Origin: Fimbriiglobus ruber | GTDB lineage: Bacteria > Planctomycetota > Planctomycetia > Gemmatales > Gemmataceae | NCBI RefSeq assembly: GCF_002197845.1 | Contig: NZ_NIDE01000017.1 | Location: 1,224,712 to 1,288,711, forward strand | Reading direction: 5' to 3' | Length of the DNA stretch: 64,000 nt | Shown: piece after piece, positions 8,945 through 18,728 of the stretch | How the letters are laid out: every line of letters starts with the position of its first letter | Numbering within the stretch: the first letter of the stretch is position 1 | The notes under the pieces: generated by a model | The model's database searches: none | Told to the model about the DNA's origin: nothing | Seen by the model: the letters and a program-made list of their open reading frames with translations, nothing else | Position numbers and translations under genes: made by a program

Positions 8945-9868
8945 TTATCTGGTCGTCAGAGTTCCGTTGCCGGTCGCGAGTTCTTGGTCGACCTGTTCCA
9001 ACCGGTGAAAAAGTCCCTGGGCGTTCGAGATTTGGATCGCCAGGCCGGGGCGGGCGTTCGCTTCCAGGAGCAACGGCCCGCGGGTGCGGTCGAGAACGAT
9101 GTCCACACCGATGTAGCCCATCTGGACCACCCGGCTCACCCGGCATGACATTTCCAAAATCTCCGGCCAGTACGGGACGCGGAAGCCGATCACGCTCGCG
9201 CCGGTGTCCGGATGCCGCTCGGCCCGGCGGTCGCGAAGGACGGCGTGGTGCGTCGTCCCAGTGGCCAGATCGACACCGGCGCCGATCGCCCCTTGGTGTA
9301 GGTTCGCTCGTCCGCCGGACGCCTTGGTCGGCAGCCGGAGCATCGCCATGACCGGCCGCTCCCGATAGACGATGACGCGGATGTCGGCCGTGCCCTGGTA
9401 GCTGATGGACCCGAGCGCGTCGTCCGGCACGACCCGTTGCTGAATCAGCACCTCGTCTTCGCTCCCCCCGAGCGAGAAGAGGCCCGAAATGATGCCCGAC
9501 ATGTGCTGCCGCAGCGCTTCGACTGTGATCGTGGTGCCGTTGTGCCGGCGGAAGTCGGCCCCGTCTTTGCCGGTGATGACGAGGACGCCCCGCCCGGCCG
9601 CCCCGCGGTTGGGCTTCACCACGAAATCGTCGCGGTCGGCCAACAACCGGGGGAGCGATCGCAGGGAATGGTGGCTGAGCAGGGCGGCGTACAGGTCCGG
9701 CGTCGGGACGCCGATCGACCGACACAGCTCATGCATCTGCCGCTTGTTGTCGACCAGCGGGAAGCGCGAGCGCGGGTTCAGATCGAGGATGCACCCGGTA
9801 TTGCGGGCGTTCATCCCGAGTACCCCGGCCGTTCGCAATCCCTTCCACCGGGTCCACCAGGACATCAT
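8945..9868 (-). CDS. Alpha-L-glutamate ligase-like ATP-grasp protein
   Basis: A 307-residue ATP-grasp enzyme of the RimK-related type. Visible are the ATP-binding segment FVVKPNRGAAGRGVLVI (about 83-99), a DIRVIVY strand, and the metal-binding C-terminal motif LLLEANARPGL. Members of this family are predicted to add glutamate or another amino acid to a protein or small-molecule carboxylate. The start ATG overlaps the stop of the upstream transglutaminase-like gene as ATGA, so the two are translationally coupled. In other bacteria the same pair is usually accompanied by a RimK-linked aspartic/zinc-type protease; I do not see that gene here. Confidence 0.85.
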   Translation of the reverse strand: MMSWWTRWKGLRTAGVLGMNARNTGCILDLNPRSRFPLVDNKRQMHELCRSIGVPTPDLYAALLSHHSLRSLPRLLADRDDFVVKPNRGAAGRGVLVITGKDGADFRRHNGTTITVEALRQHMSGIISGLFSLGGSEDEVLIQQRVVPDDALGSISYQGTADIRVIVYRERPVMAMLRLPTKASGGRANLHQGAIGAGVDLATGTTHHAVLRDRRAERHPDTGASVIGFRVPYWPEILEMSCRVSRVVQMGYIGVDIVLDRTRGPLLLEANARPGLAIQISNAQGLFHRLEQVDQELATGNGTLTTR

Positions 9869-11565
9869 GGTTGACCCTCACCAGACGCGGGCGGGGCGAC
9901 AGCGGGGGATGGCGGAGGTTCCGGGCTCGTTACCGCGGGTGGAGCCTCGTTTTGAAATTCGATGATGTCCTGGAAGCGATAGAGTTCGGTGACCCGATAC
10001 CCGGTGTACCTCCCGAGCAGTAGGCAGACGGCGACGATGGCCGCGAGCGTTTCCGGGAACGTGAACAGCCACCACCCGACCGCGTCCGGGCTCACCGCGA
10101 GGGCGACGATCGTGGCCACGACCACCGTGCCGAGCAGCGTGCGGAAGGACGCCCGGGTACCGTCCTCGGCCTCGACCGTCCAGAACCGTTCGACCATGTG
10201 CGTGAGGATGACGAGCGGGAACAAGGCGAGGTAATGCGTGACGCCCATCCCGGCCCGGCTTGCGACGATCAGGACTGTCATCAGAAACGCCACGATCATC
10301 GTCAGCAGGATCGCGGTGCGGGGAATCAAGAGCAGGTTGAAGCGGTCGAGTACCCGCCGCAACAGCCACCCGACCAGGACCGTGGCCACGAAAATGCCGA
10401 GCCCCCACGGCAGCGCTTTCGTGTTGCGGAAGATCAGGCCGAGCAGCGCCGGCGAGAAGATGCCGTAAGTCGGCACACCGACGACGACACGAAGAAACGA
10501 GATAATGACGCCGGCCACCGGGAGCAGGAGCAGGAACCGGATGAGCTGCTGTTCGGACGGCGGGAGTCCGCCGAACGAAACGACCCGCCAGAACGCCAGG
10601 ATGCGGGATTCGTCGGCCGGGGGCGTGTCCGAGAGCGGGCGAGCCATGACGCCGACCGTCGGGCGGCCGGGGCCGCGAATGATCGGCTCGTCGTCGAGGC
10701 GGACGACGAGGTAATTTTCCGGCCAGTCGTGGGTTCCGAAGTGTTCATAGGTTACATCGGCCGGCACCCACCGGCCGCCCGGCGAGTCGGCCGCCCGGAC
10801 CCACGCCTCGGCCCAGTGATGGAATGCCGGGGGCGAATCGGGATTCAGAACGATGCCGGTGATTACCCGGGCCGGAATGCCCCGGTTCCGGCAGAGGGCG
10901 ACCAGTAGGCGGCTCCGGGCGGCCGCGTCCCCGGCTCCTGCTTTCAAACAATCCAGTGCCGTCGCCGTCCCGTCCGACCCTTCGAACCCCATCGCGACGA
11001 CGTGGTCGTAAAACGCCCGGATCTGGTCGGCCACTGCTGTCGTGTCGCCGGTCAACTCGCGGGCAAGGTCGGCGACCTGCCGGCTGTCGCTTTCGATTCG
11101 GGCCGTCGACTGGCGCGTCCCGTCGGCATCCGGGGTCGCGTCGAGTTCCAGGGTCCGCTGCTTCATGCCCGTGAACGGGCGGCGAATGCCGAGTACGCAC
11201 CGGAACGTGTACGTCAGCTTGTAGCCCTTGTCCGCGGCACCGCCCGGACGGCGCTTCCAGGGCACGTCCTGCGTCGGGTGTCCGCGGGCCGCGACTCCCC
11301 GTCCTTCCCGGTGGACGAGTTCGTTGCTCTTCATCGTCTCGTCAAAGATGTGCTGGTGGCGAAAGTCGGGCGGGGTCGAGACGACCAACCCGCCGTGCTT
11401 GTCGTCCGGGAGTTGGCCGGTCGCGGTGAGTGTGACTTCCCAACTCGACTGCCCCGGCGGTGCGGTGGCGCGCGTCCCCCCGGTCTGCCAGCGGGCGACC
11501 CCGATGGCGACCGCCACGAGCAGCAATCCGAGCGCCGTGAGAACCGTCAGCCGCGTTCGCGACAT
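9865..11565 (-). CDS. 'Inactive' transglutaminase domain fused to 7 TM helices
   Basis: A 566-residue membrane protein. Residues about 8-25 form a signal anchor. The periplasmic part (about 30-330) holds a transglutaminase-like core: the segment GAGDAAARSRLLVALCRNRG aligns with the usual G-x-C nucleophile region but lacks the cysteine, while the His of HHWAEAWV is kept. That is the hallmark of the 'inactive transglutaminase fused to 7 TM' family. The C-terminal half has about seven hydrophobic helices (from LIRFLLLLPVAGVIISFL onward). Its coupling to an ATP-grasp ligase suggests one function, perhaps a peptide-tagging or sensing system; that is inference from gene order. Confidence 0.88.
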   Translation of the reverse strand: MSRTRLTVLTALGLLLVAVAIGVARWQTGGTRATAPPGQSSWEVTLTATGQLPDDKHGGLVVSTPPDFRHQHIFDETMKSNELVHREGRGVAARGHPTQDVPWKRRPGGAADKGYKLTYTFRCVLGIRRPFTGMKQRTLELDATPDADGTRQSTARIESDSRQVADLARELTGDTTAVADQIRAFYDHVVAMGFEGSDGTATALDCLKAGAGDAAARSRLLVALCRNRGIPARVITGIVLNPDSPPAFHHWAEAWVRAADSPGGRWVPADVTYEHFGTHDWPENYLVVRLDDEPIIRGPGRPTVGVMARPLSDTPPADESRILAFWRVVSFGGLPPSEQQLIRFLLLLPVAGVIISFLRVVVGVPTYGIFSPALLGLIFRNTKALPWGLGIFVATVLVGWLLRRVLDRFNLLLIPRTAILLTMIVAFLMTVLIVASRAGMGVTHYLALFPLVILTHMVERFWTVEAEDGTRASFRTLLGTVVVATIVALAVSPDAVGWWLFTFPETLAAIVAVCLLLGRYTGYRVTELYRFQDIIEFQNEAPPAVTSPEPPPSPAVAPPASGEGQP

Positions 11566-12087
11566 GAAGCCGTCTCTTCCATCTGGTCAGGTCGAACTGC
11601 CCCCCCCGGCGGATTGTTATAGGTAACGAGGCGGGACCGAAGTGCGTCAGCTCCTTCGGTCGTCAGTTTCCATGAAAATTCACATGCGATCCAGGCTAAT
11701 GACTATTTGCGAGCGGCTTTCGCCACTGACAGCTAACTAACGCGGATGCTGGCGCGGACTGATCGCTCTATTGAAGTTAGCCACGTGTAGGGAAGCAAGG
11801 CTCGGAGCCGGAGGCATTTTTTGCGCTTTTTGCGCCTGTCAGCGTCTTTTGAGGAAAAATACGCGAGCCTGGACGTGATTCTGGTACTGTCCAGCTGGCT
11901 CGTTGACTTGGGTTGGGCCCAGCTCGTCCACGACCAGAAATTGCATGAATAATCGGGTTTTGAGACGGGAAAACGGCTGCAAGCTCGTCCTTTCCATCGA
12001 GTTGAAACGTCAATCCGGCCTTGCCTTCCGGCCGGCCATGTGAGAATCCTTTAAGATAGAATCTCCTTTGCGGTATCTACCTCAATC
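11566..12087. other. Divergent intergenic region with a T-rich repeat-like segment
   Basis: About 520 bases between the divergent transglutaminase-like and RND adaptor genes, presumably holding both promoters. At about 11813-11839 lies a segment with the core CATTTTTTGCGCTTTTTGCG. It resembles the CATTTTTTGCATTTATTGCG core of the duplicated unit at 58348 and 58575. I see no convincing gene; one 78-codon open frame on the minus strand has no protein-like features. Confidence 0.4.
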
Positions 12088-13470
12088 ATGCACAACTCCA
12101 TTTCAAAGACACCGCCTGCGCACTCCCCAGAAGCCCTCGTCGATGCCGCGACTGACACGGCCGTCGATCCGGGTGTTCCACTCTGGACATCATCGGGTGG
12201 GTGGTCCAAAAAGCCCATCATTTGGATCGCCATCGGAGCGGTAGTGGTTCTCGGTTCGGCGGCTGCGATCTTCTTCGGATCGCCGTTGATCAAGACGGGG
12301 CTATCGGAATCGGCGAAACACGACGCGAGTGGGAAGAAGGAAAAGCCGGCCGCGCCGGTCAAAAAGCTTGATGTCAAAGTCGATGTCAGCACGCCGGTGG
12401 AACGGGATGTGATCGACACCCTGGATTTCGCCGCCCGGATGACCGCCGTGAATTACGTGGAAGTACGGGCGCACGTTTGGGGTTACCTGGATAAGGTGAA
12501 CTTCAAGGAAGGGTCTATCGTCAAGAAGGGGGATGTCCTCTTCGAACTCGACGCCCGGACCTATGAGAATCAATTCAAACAGGCCAAGGCAATGGTGGCA
12601 CAAGCCGAAGCCAGGTTGAGGTTCGATGAAGAAGAACTGAGTCGGATGCAGCGCACCGTGAGTTCGATATCGAAGTCCGAGTTGGACAAAGCTATTTCCA
12701 CGCGGGATCTCGACCAGGCCAACCTCGAGCAAGCGAAGGAATCGGTGAAGCAATATCAATTGAGCCTCGAATACTCCAAAATCACCTCCCCCATCAGCGG
12801 ACGCATCAGCCGGTACAACGTGACGACCGGCAATCTGGTGCAATCGGGGGACCAGAGCGGCGGCACGCTTCTGACCACGATCGTTTCGGTCGACCCGATC
12901 CACGCCTACTTCGATGTCGATGAAGGGGCGGTTCTACGAAATCTGAACCTGGTCCGCGACGGAAAGGCGAAGCCGTTTCGCGAATTGGGTACGAAGGTGA
13001 AGTTGAGGCTGGACGACAACGGCACGTTCACCCGCGAAGGGACGACCGACTTCGTGGACAACCAGATCAACCCGAAGACCGGCACGCTGCGAATGCGGGC
13101 GTCCTTTGACAACAAGGATGAAGCACTCGCCCCCGGGATGTTCGCCACCATTACGTTGCCGATGGGCAATAAGCACAAGGCTCTCATGGTCCGCGAAAGC
13201 GCCCTCGACAGCGATCAGGGGCAGCGGGTGCTGTGCGTTCTCACCGACAAGAACATCGTGGACCGCCGACGGGTCGTGGTCGGCGAGAAGCACGAAGGGT
13301 TGGTGGAGATCGTCTCGGGCTTGCGTCCCGGCGAGAAAGTGATTGTGAAGGGAGTCCAGCTGGCGCAGGGAGGGTTGCAAGTGGACGACGACATGCAGCA
13401 CTCCGTCGCAATGTCAGAGGACGCCCCGGCCCAGGACAAGACGGGGCAGAAAGCAGCGAAAGCGGACTGA
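12088..13470 (+). CDS. RND efflux periplasmic adaptor (membrane fusion protein)
   Basis: A 460-residue HlyD/AcrA-type adaptor that would link an inner-membrane RND pump to an outer-membrane channel. The N-terminal tail is unusually long, with a TM anchor at about 43-65 (KKPIIWIAIGAVVVLGSAAA) in place of the lipoprotein signal of AcrA. The lipoyl half-motif AHVWGYLDKVNFKEGSIVKK is near 125-145. A coiled-coil hairpin follows (about 160-225), then the returning lipoyl half (SPISGRISRYNVTTGNLV), a beta-barrel domain and a membrane-proximal domain. The C-terminus is a charged low-complexity tail. The pump gene lies 139 bases downstream on the same strand. No outer-membrane factor is in the window, so a channel encoded elsewhere is expected. 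Confidence 0.93.
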   Translation: MHNSISKTPPAHSPEALVDAATDTAVDPGVPLWTSSGGWSKKPIIWIAIGAVVVLGSAAAIFFGSPLIKTGLSESAKHDASGKKEKPAAPVKKLDVKVDVSTPVERDVIDTLDFAARMTAVNYVEVRAHVWGYLDKVNFKEGSIVKKGDVLFELDARTYENQFKQAKAMVAQAEARLRFDEEELSRMQRTVSSISKSELDKAISTRDLDQANLEQAKESVKQYQLSLEYSKITSPISGRISRYNVTTGNLVQSGDQSGGTLLTTIVSVDPIHAYFDVDEGAVLRNLNLVRDGKAKPFRELGTKVKLRLDDNGTFTREGTTDFVDNQINPKTGTLRMRASFDNKDEALAPGMFATITLPMGNKHKALMVRESALDSDQGQRVLCVLTDKNIVDRRRVVVGEKHEGLVEIVSGLRPGEKVIVKGVQLAQGGLQVDDDMQHSVAMSEDAPAQDKTGQKAAKAD

Positions 13471-13609
13471 GCACTTTGACGATCTCGGGTGCAACGTAAG
13501 CTCTGCACTCTCAAAGACGAAAATCAAGAAGCGGAAGGCGGCAGCGCCACCTTCCCCGCCCCGCCGTTTGTGACAATTAACCGCGATCACCACGAGACGA
13601 GACCTGGAC

Positions 13610-16600
13610 ATGCTGGCGCGTTTCTTCATTGACCGCCCCGTTTTGGCGTGGGTGATTTCGCTAGTCATTGTCATGATCGGAATGATCTGCTCGGCGCTAC
13701 TGCCGATCGCCCAGTATCCGCAAGTCACCCCACCCACCGTCCGCGTGACCGCCACCTACGCCGGGGCCAACGCCCAGGTCGTCGCCGACACCGTCGCCGC
13801 GCCGATCGAGCAGCAGGTCGTCGGGGTCGAGAACATGCTCTACATGAACTCGGCGAGCAACAACGACGGCACCTACACGCTCGACGTCACGTTCGACCTC
13901 GGCACCGACATCAACATGGCCCAGGTACTGCTGCAGAACCGCGTGGCCATCGCCCAACCGGTGTTGCCCGACGTGGTCAAGGCGGTCGGCGTGGTCGTGC
14001 GGAAGCGCTCCCCCGACATGCTCCTGATCGTCAACCTCTACTCGGACCTGGACCCGTCGACCGGCAAGCCCTACTACGACAACCTCTACCTGAGCAACTA
14101 CGCCACCATCAAGCTCCAGGACCGCCTGGCACGCGTGGACGGGGTCGGCGATGTCTTCTCCTTCGGCGGCCAGGACTACTCCCTGCGGGTCTGGCTCGAC
14201 CCGGACAAAATGCAGTCGCGCAGTCTCACGGCGGGCGACATCATCAAAGTGCTGCAGGAGCAGAACGTCCAGGTCGCCGCGGGGCAGGTCGGCCAGCCGC
14301 CGATCACGAAGGGGAACCGCCTGGACTTCCAATATTCCATGAGTACGAAGGGCCGGCTCGTCGAACCGAAGGACTTTGATCAAATCGTTGTGAAGACGAC
14401 TACCGACGGGGCGGTGACCTACCTCAAGGACGTGGCCCGGACGGAACTGGGTGCCAAGAATATGGACCAGTCCCTCACGCTCGATGGCCGGCCCTCGGTG
14501 GGCATCGCGATCTTCCAGTTGCCGGGGTCGAATGCGTTGGATGTCGCCGACCGCATCCGGATTCTCATGCACGAGGAAGAGAAGAAATTCCCCGACGGGC
14601 TGAAATTCGGCATCGTCTACGACTCCACGCCGTTCGTGCGCGAGTCGATCAGTGAAGTCTTCAACACCCTCCGCGACGCCGTGATTCTCGTTGCTCTGGT
14701 GGTGCTCCTCTTCCTGCAGGACTGGCGTTCGCTGCTCCTGCCGGTCATCGACATCGGCGTATCCCTCATCGGGACTTTTGCGGTCATGAAGATCATGGGC
14801 TTTTCACTGAACAACCTGACGTTGTTCGGACTGGTCCTGGCGATCGGGATCGTTGTGGACGACGCCATCGTGGTGCTAGAAAACATCGAGCGGTGGCTGG
14901 AGAAAGGTCTGCCGGTGCGCGAGGCGACCATTCATGCCATGAGCGAAATCACCGGCCCGATCATCGCCATCACACTGGTACTCAGTTCGGTGCTGTTGCC
15001 GAGCGCCTTCCTCGGCGGGATCACCGGCCAGTTCTTCCGCCAGTTCGCACTGACGATCTCGGCGTCGATGCTCATCTCGGCCATCAACGCCATGACGATG
15101 ACTCCGGCGCGGGCCACGTCGATTTTCGCCAACCGCAAACACGGCCACGGCCACGGCGACGACGGCAAAGAAGCGCTGCCGTGGTGGAGTTTCGGTCTGT
15201 TAGGCGGGGTCGTCAGCATTTGGCTCCTCAAGCCGTTCCTCGGTCACTATTTCGGCCTCACCGTCGGGGAGCCCGAGGAAGCGGGGGAAGTGGTGCCCGG
15301 GGGCATCGCTACGACGCTCCTGGGGTGGGCGGGCAACATCATTCTCTTCCTCCCCGGCGCGGCGGCGGGGGGCGTCGTCGGTAAGCTGGTGATCAAGCCG
15401 GTGAACTGGTTCCTGGGCAGGTTCTTCCGCGGCTTCAACTGGATTTTCGACTACACCACGAAGGTTTACGGCAAGACCGTGGCGTGGTGCCTCCGCCTCA
15501 GTGTGATCACACTGATCGTCTACGGCGGTCTGATCGGCTTGACCGGCTACGGTTTCACCCTCATCCCTCAGGGGTTCATCCCCAACCAGGACAAGGGTCG
15601 GCTCATCCTCATGGTGTCGCTCCCCGATTCGGCGTCACTGGAACGGACGAAGGAGGTTTGCAAGAAGATCGATGCCATCTCCCTGGAAACGCCCGGCGTC
15701 GCCCACATCATCAGCGGGGCGGGGCGGTCGTTCGTCCTCAACGCCATGAGTTCCAACCTCGCCTCCGGGTTCTTACCCCTGAAACCGTTCCACGAGCGCA
15801 ACGGACCTGGGCTGAGCGCCGACGAGATTGCGGTCAAGTTGCGGAAGCGCTTCCGGGAAGAAATTCCCGAAGCCAGGATCAACGTATTCGGCGTGCCGGC
15901 GGTGGACGGCCTCGGTAGTGCCGGGGGGTTCAAGTTGATGGTGCAGGGGTCCGGCGACGTCGATTACGGGGCACTGCAGGACCAGGCGGACCAACTCGCC
16001 ACCCGCGGAAATCGGATGGCCCACCCGGGGGTCGAAGCCGTCCCCGACCCCAACAATTCCGGCAAATACATCGGCGACGCGCCGGCCGTCGTCGGCGCGC
16101 TGAACAGCTTCCGCGCGAAAATGCCGCAACTCTACGTGAACGTGAACCGGGTGAAGGCGAAGGCGATGGGCGTGCAACTCACCGACGTGTTCGACGCGCT
16201 GCAGGCGAACATGGGGAGTTATTACGTCAACGACATCAACCGCTTCGGGCGCACGTGGCAGGTGAACGTCCAGGCCGATTCGAAATACCGCATGACCGCC
16301 GACGACGTCCGGCAGCTCCGCATCCGCAACGACCAGGGGGACATGGTTCCCCTGGGGGCGGTAGCCGACGTGGAGGAACGGCCGGGGCCGCTCCAGATCG
16401 TGCGATACAACATGTTCCCCGCCGCGACGATCAACGGAGCCCTCGCGTCCGGTGCCAGCACCGGGGAGATTCAGGCGATCATGGAGAAAGAAGCCGAAGG
16501 GATGCCGCGCAGCCTCTACACGATCGACTGGTCCGAATTGAGCTACTTGCAGAAACTCTCCGGCAACGTCCGCGAATTCCGCGACCTGCAAAACAACCCC

Positions 16601-17125
16601 TTCAGTGCGTTCGTCCTCGGAACTCTCCTGGTCTTCTTCGTACTGGCGGGGTTGTACGAAAGCTGGTCGCTGCCGATGGCGGTGATCCTGATCGTGCCGA
16701 TGGTGCTCTTGAGCGCCTTGACGGGTGTGATCATTGCGAAGATGGACCTGAACATCTTCGTACAGGTCGGCTTCGTCGTTCTGGCCGGGTTGGCCGCGAA
16801 GAACGCGATCCTGATCGTTGAATTCGCGCGGGACAGACAGTTGCAGGGCGTGTCGGCGTTCGACGCCGCGGTCGAAGCCGCCGTGGCCCGGTTGCGGCCG
16901 ATTCTCATGACCTCGTTCGCGTTCATCCTCGGCGTGTTCCCGCTCGTGATCTCGCACGGGGCGGGGGCGGAGATGCGGCGAACGCTGGGGACGGCCGTCT
17001 TCTCCGGCATGATCGGCGTGACGTTCTTCGGAATCTTCCTGACGCCGGTGTTCTTTTATGTGATCCGTCGACGCTTCAAACCGACCCCCGCGGAGAAGAT
17101 GGCCGCGGGTCATTCGGGCCATTGA
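13610..17125 (+). CDS. RND multidrug efflux pump, AcrB-like (HAE1)
   Basis: A 1171-residue inner-membrane proton-driven transporter. The N-terminus MLARFFIDRPVLAWVISLVI is classic HAE1. TM4 holds the proton-relay Asp pair in GIVVDDAIVVLEN. The two periplasmic porter regions and 12 membrane spans can be followed. The protein is about 120 residues longer than AcrB because of an insertion at about 505-615 between the two halves. The insertion begins with a His-rich stretch HGHGHGDD and contains extra hydrophobic segments (WWSFGLLGGVVSIWLL and NIILFLPGAAAGGVVG). Its purpose is unknown; metal binding by the His run is possible. Transcribed with the adaptor upstream. Confidence 0.95.
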   Translation: MLARFFIDRPVLAWVISLVIVMIGMICSALLPIAQYPQVTPPTVRVTATYAGANAQVVADTVAAPIEQQVVGVENMLYMNSASNNDGTYTLDVTFDLGTDINMAQVLLQNRVAIAQPVLPDVVKAVGVVVRKRSPDMLLIVNLYSDLDPSTGKPYYDNLYLSNYATIKLQDRLARVDGVGDVFSFGGQDYSLRVWLDPDKMQSRSLTAGDIIKVLQEQNVQVAAGQVGQPPITKGNRLDFQYSMSTKGRLVEPKDFDQIVVKTTTDGAVTYLKDVARTELGAKNMDQSLTLDGRPSVGIAIFQLPGSNALDVADRIRILMHEEEKKFPDGLKFGIVYDSTPFVRESISEVFNTLRDAVILVALVVLLFLQDWRSLLLPVIDIGVSLIGTFAVMKIMGFSLNNLTLFGLVLAIGIVVDDAIVVLENIERWLEKGLPVREATIHAMSEITGPIIAITLVLSSVLLPSAFLGGITGQFFRQFALTISASMLISAINAMTMTPARATSIFANRKHGHGHGDDGKEALPWWSFGLLGGVVSIWLLKPFLGHYFGLTVGEPEEAGEVVPGGIATTLLGWAGNIILFLPGAAAGGVVGKLVIKPVNWFLGRFFRGFNWIFDYTTKVYGKTVAWCLRLSVITLIVYGGLIGLTGYGFTLIPQGFIPNQDKGRLILMVSLPDSASLERTKEVCKKIDAISLETPGVAHIISGAGRSFVLNAMSSNLASGFLPLKPFHERNGPGLSADEIAVKLRKRFREEIPEARINVFGVPAVDGLGSAGGFKLMVQGSGDVDYGALQDQADQLATRGNRMAHPGVEAVPDPNNSGKYIGDAPAVVGALNSFRAKMPQLYVNVNRVKAKAMGVQLTDVFDALQANMGSYYVNDINRFGRTWQVNVQADSKYRMTADDVRQLRIRNDQGDMVPLGAVADVEERPGPLQIVRYNMFPAATINGALASGASTGEIQAIMEKEAEGMPRSLYTIDWSELSYLQKLSGNVREFRDLQNNPFSAFVLGTLLVFFVLAGLYESWSLPMAVILIVPMVLLSALTGVIIAKMDLNIFVQVGFVVLAGLAAKNAILIVEFARDRQLQGVSAFDAAVEAAVARLRPILMTSFAFILGVFPLVISHGAGAEMRRTLGTAVFSGMIGVTFFGIFLTPVFFYVIRRRFKPTPAEKMAAGHSGH

Positions 17126-17262
17126 TGGCCATCGTTGGACGCTCGCAACCACCACGAACCTACCGCCCGAGTTCCTGAGCAGGCGGCCGCAGAATGCGGT
17201 CGATTCGCTCGCGAGGCAGCGATTGAGAGTACACCGCACGCAATTCCTACGTCCGCATTGCC

Positions 17263-17745
17263 TCACTCGGACGGATAATCCCGTCGAGGGCACAACGGTC
17301 CGAACGACACCCACTCTGTCTCGGGGCTCAGGTTCCCGCCGACCATGAAGTCGGCAACGACCCGCTCGCTTGCCGTTTGAGGCAGGAAGCACGCCGCCAG
17401 GAAGAACGCCTCCTCTCCATGCGACATATTGGATACCCATTCGCTCCGATCACCGGCTGGGTCAATGGCCACCAGCCACCCGCCGGATACCCGACCGATG
17501 TAGTCGTTGAACTCGAAGTAAAACCCCCGATCCCGATGGCGGAGAACCAGCAACTGACTTAACTGTTTACCGCTTGGGAACGGCCGGGGTTCCGGATGAT
17601 CGTACCACGTCAGCTCGAGCAGGGGGTCGGCCCAGCCCCACGCCGAATATTCTTCCCGCATATAAGCGATTACCGCCTCGACGGCTGGGTCTGGTTCCCA
17701 CTCCGGGGACATTCCCAGGCCGCGGCACCAGAGTGTTTGTGCCAT
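17263..17745 (-). CDS. Hypothetical protein
   Basis: About 160 residues from the ATG at 17743-17745 (MAQTLWCRGLGMSPEW), with an AAGG eight bases before it; the open frame continues 30 codons further upstream. The product is acidic and aromatic-rich, with no signal peptide and no membrane span. Segments such as LLELTWYDHPEP, GFYFEFNDYIGRVSGGWLVAID and HGEEAFFLAACFL look like a real globular alpha/beta protein, perhaps of the SMI1/SUKH-like size class, but I cannot assign a family. It converges on the RND pump and has no obvious operon partner. Confidence 0.55.
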   Translation of the reverse strand: MAQTLWCRGLGMSPEWEPDPAVEAVIAYMREEYSAWGWADPLLELTWYDHPEPRPFPSGKQLSQLLVLRHRDRGFYFEFNDYIGRVSGGWLVAIDPAGDRSEWVSNMSHGEEAFFLAACFLPQTASERVVADFMVGGNLSPETEWVSFGPLCPRRDYPSE

Positions 17746-18168
17746 CCACCACACCTTGAGTTGGGGACCGGGGCATTGTGCGGGCAGACCGCCCCGAGCG
17801 CTGGGTGCTTCAAAGACTGTCGGGCGACTATACACTGGACACTGGGCGGGTCGCCGACGGCTCTCTGCTCCAGTACGTCGAGTCTACCTCAGCGGAGGTG
17901 CTATACGAAGTGAACGCCCGCCGGTGAACTCATCAAACAACGACGCCTGGCGACTTCGTCAACTCCGTGATGAAAGACTCAACAAGATGGCAGGTATTAT
18001 ACCTTGCCGTATTTTCCTTGCCCGACCGGTTTATAGGATTTGCTTTGGTACGGACGAGATTGTCCGGCATCCCAGTCTTAGGCCTCAAGCTCAAGATCGG
18101 GTTCTTTCGTCGATCTTGAATTTGCGTTTCGGAGAGTCCCAACCCCCCCCTGTTTCGAGGTGAGATTC
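17746..18168. other. Intergenic region, no gene seen
   Basis: About 420 bases between the divergent hypothetical gene and the rhodanese gene. No supported gene, repeat or RNA structure was found. GC content falls somewhat around 17960-18080, and an AT-rich patch near 17985-18050 could hold the rhodanese promoter. Confidence 0.4.
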
Positions 18169-18573
18169 ATGCGTCACGCCATCGTTATGACCGCCGTCGC
18201 CTTCACGTTCGTCGTCGGGACGAATGCCATCCGGGCCGAAGAAGAGACCTTCCCGAATATCACGCACGCCGAATTGACGAAGGCCATCAGCGAAAAGAAG
18301 GTCACCCTTCTCGACGCGAACGGGAACGACTCGTACAAGGGCGGCCACATCCCGACCGCGATCAACTTCGACGCGGTTGAGAAAGATCTCGCCTCGAAAC
18401 TCCCGGCCGACAAGTCGACGCTGATCGTGGCCTACTGCGGCAACGAGAAATGTACCGCCTACCGCGCCGCCGCCGCCGCCGCGAAGAAACTGGGCTACAC
18501 CAACGTCAAGCACTACTCCAAGGGCATTGCCGGTTGGAAGGCCTCGGGCGAAAAGGTCGAGACCGAAAAGTAA
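18169..18573 (+). CDS. Exported single-domain rhodanese-like protein
   Basis: A 134-residue protein with a cleavable-looking signal peptide (MRHAIVMTAVAFTFVVGTNAIRAEE). The ATG at 18169 has GAGGTGA just upstream, so I prefer it to an in-frame GTG nine bases earlier. The mature part is one rhodanese domain: LLDANGNDSYKGGHIPTAIN is the CH2A-type substrate strand, and VAYCGNEKCTAYRAA the active loop with Cys90. KHYSKGIAGWKASG is the usual C-terminal helix. Rhodaneses transfer sulfane sulfur or bind it; a periplasmic single-domain form suggests sulfur carriage or redox sensing. A strong hairpin follows at 18621. Confidence 0.9.
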   Translation: MRHAIVMTAVAFTFVVGTNAIRAEEETFPNITHAELTKAISEKKVTLLDANGNDSYKGGHIPTAINFDAVEKDLASKLPADKSTLIVAYCGNEKCTAYRAAAAAAKKLGYTNVKHYSKGIAGWKASGEKVETEK

Positions 18574-18620
18574 CCCGAAGCGGATCGATTTCGTGTCAAA
18601 CTGAGCTAAGCAGGCACGAC

Positions 18621-18655
18621 AACCGGGCGACCGATACCCTATCGGTCGCCCGGTT
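18621..18655 (+). terminator. Perfect 16-bp hairpin after the rhodanese gene
   Basis: Arms 18621-18636 and 18640-18655 are perfectly complementary around a 3-base loop and are followed by CCATTTT. It sits 48 bases past the rhodanese stop and before the next gene, as expected for an intrinsic terminator. Confidence 0.8.
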
Positions 18656-18728
18656 CCATTTTGCGAGTCCAATCCCCTGCCCATTCGGAGCGGGTGGGGA
18701 ACGGCGAACGAATCCGAGGTTAGAAGAC

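Noticed and set aside
11777-12013. A 78-codon minus-strand open frame upstream of the RND adaptor
   Set aside because: No ribosome site, no protein-like pattern, and it lies in a divergent promoter region.
15773-17440. A 555-codon minus-strand open frame opposite the RND pump
   Set aside because: The translation is Arg/His/Val-rich without domain features, while the plus strand is a clear HAE1 pump over the same bases.
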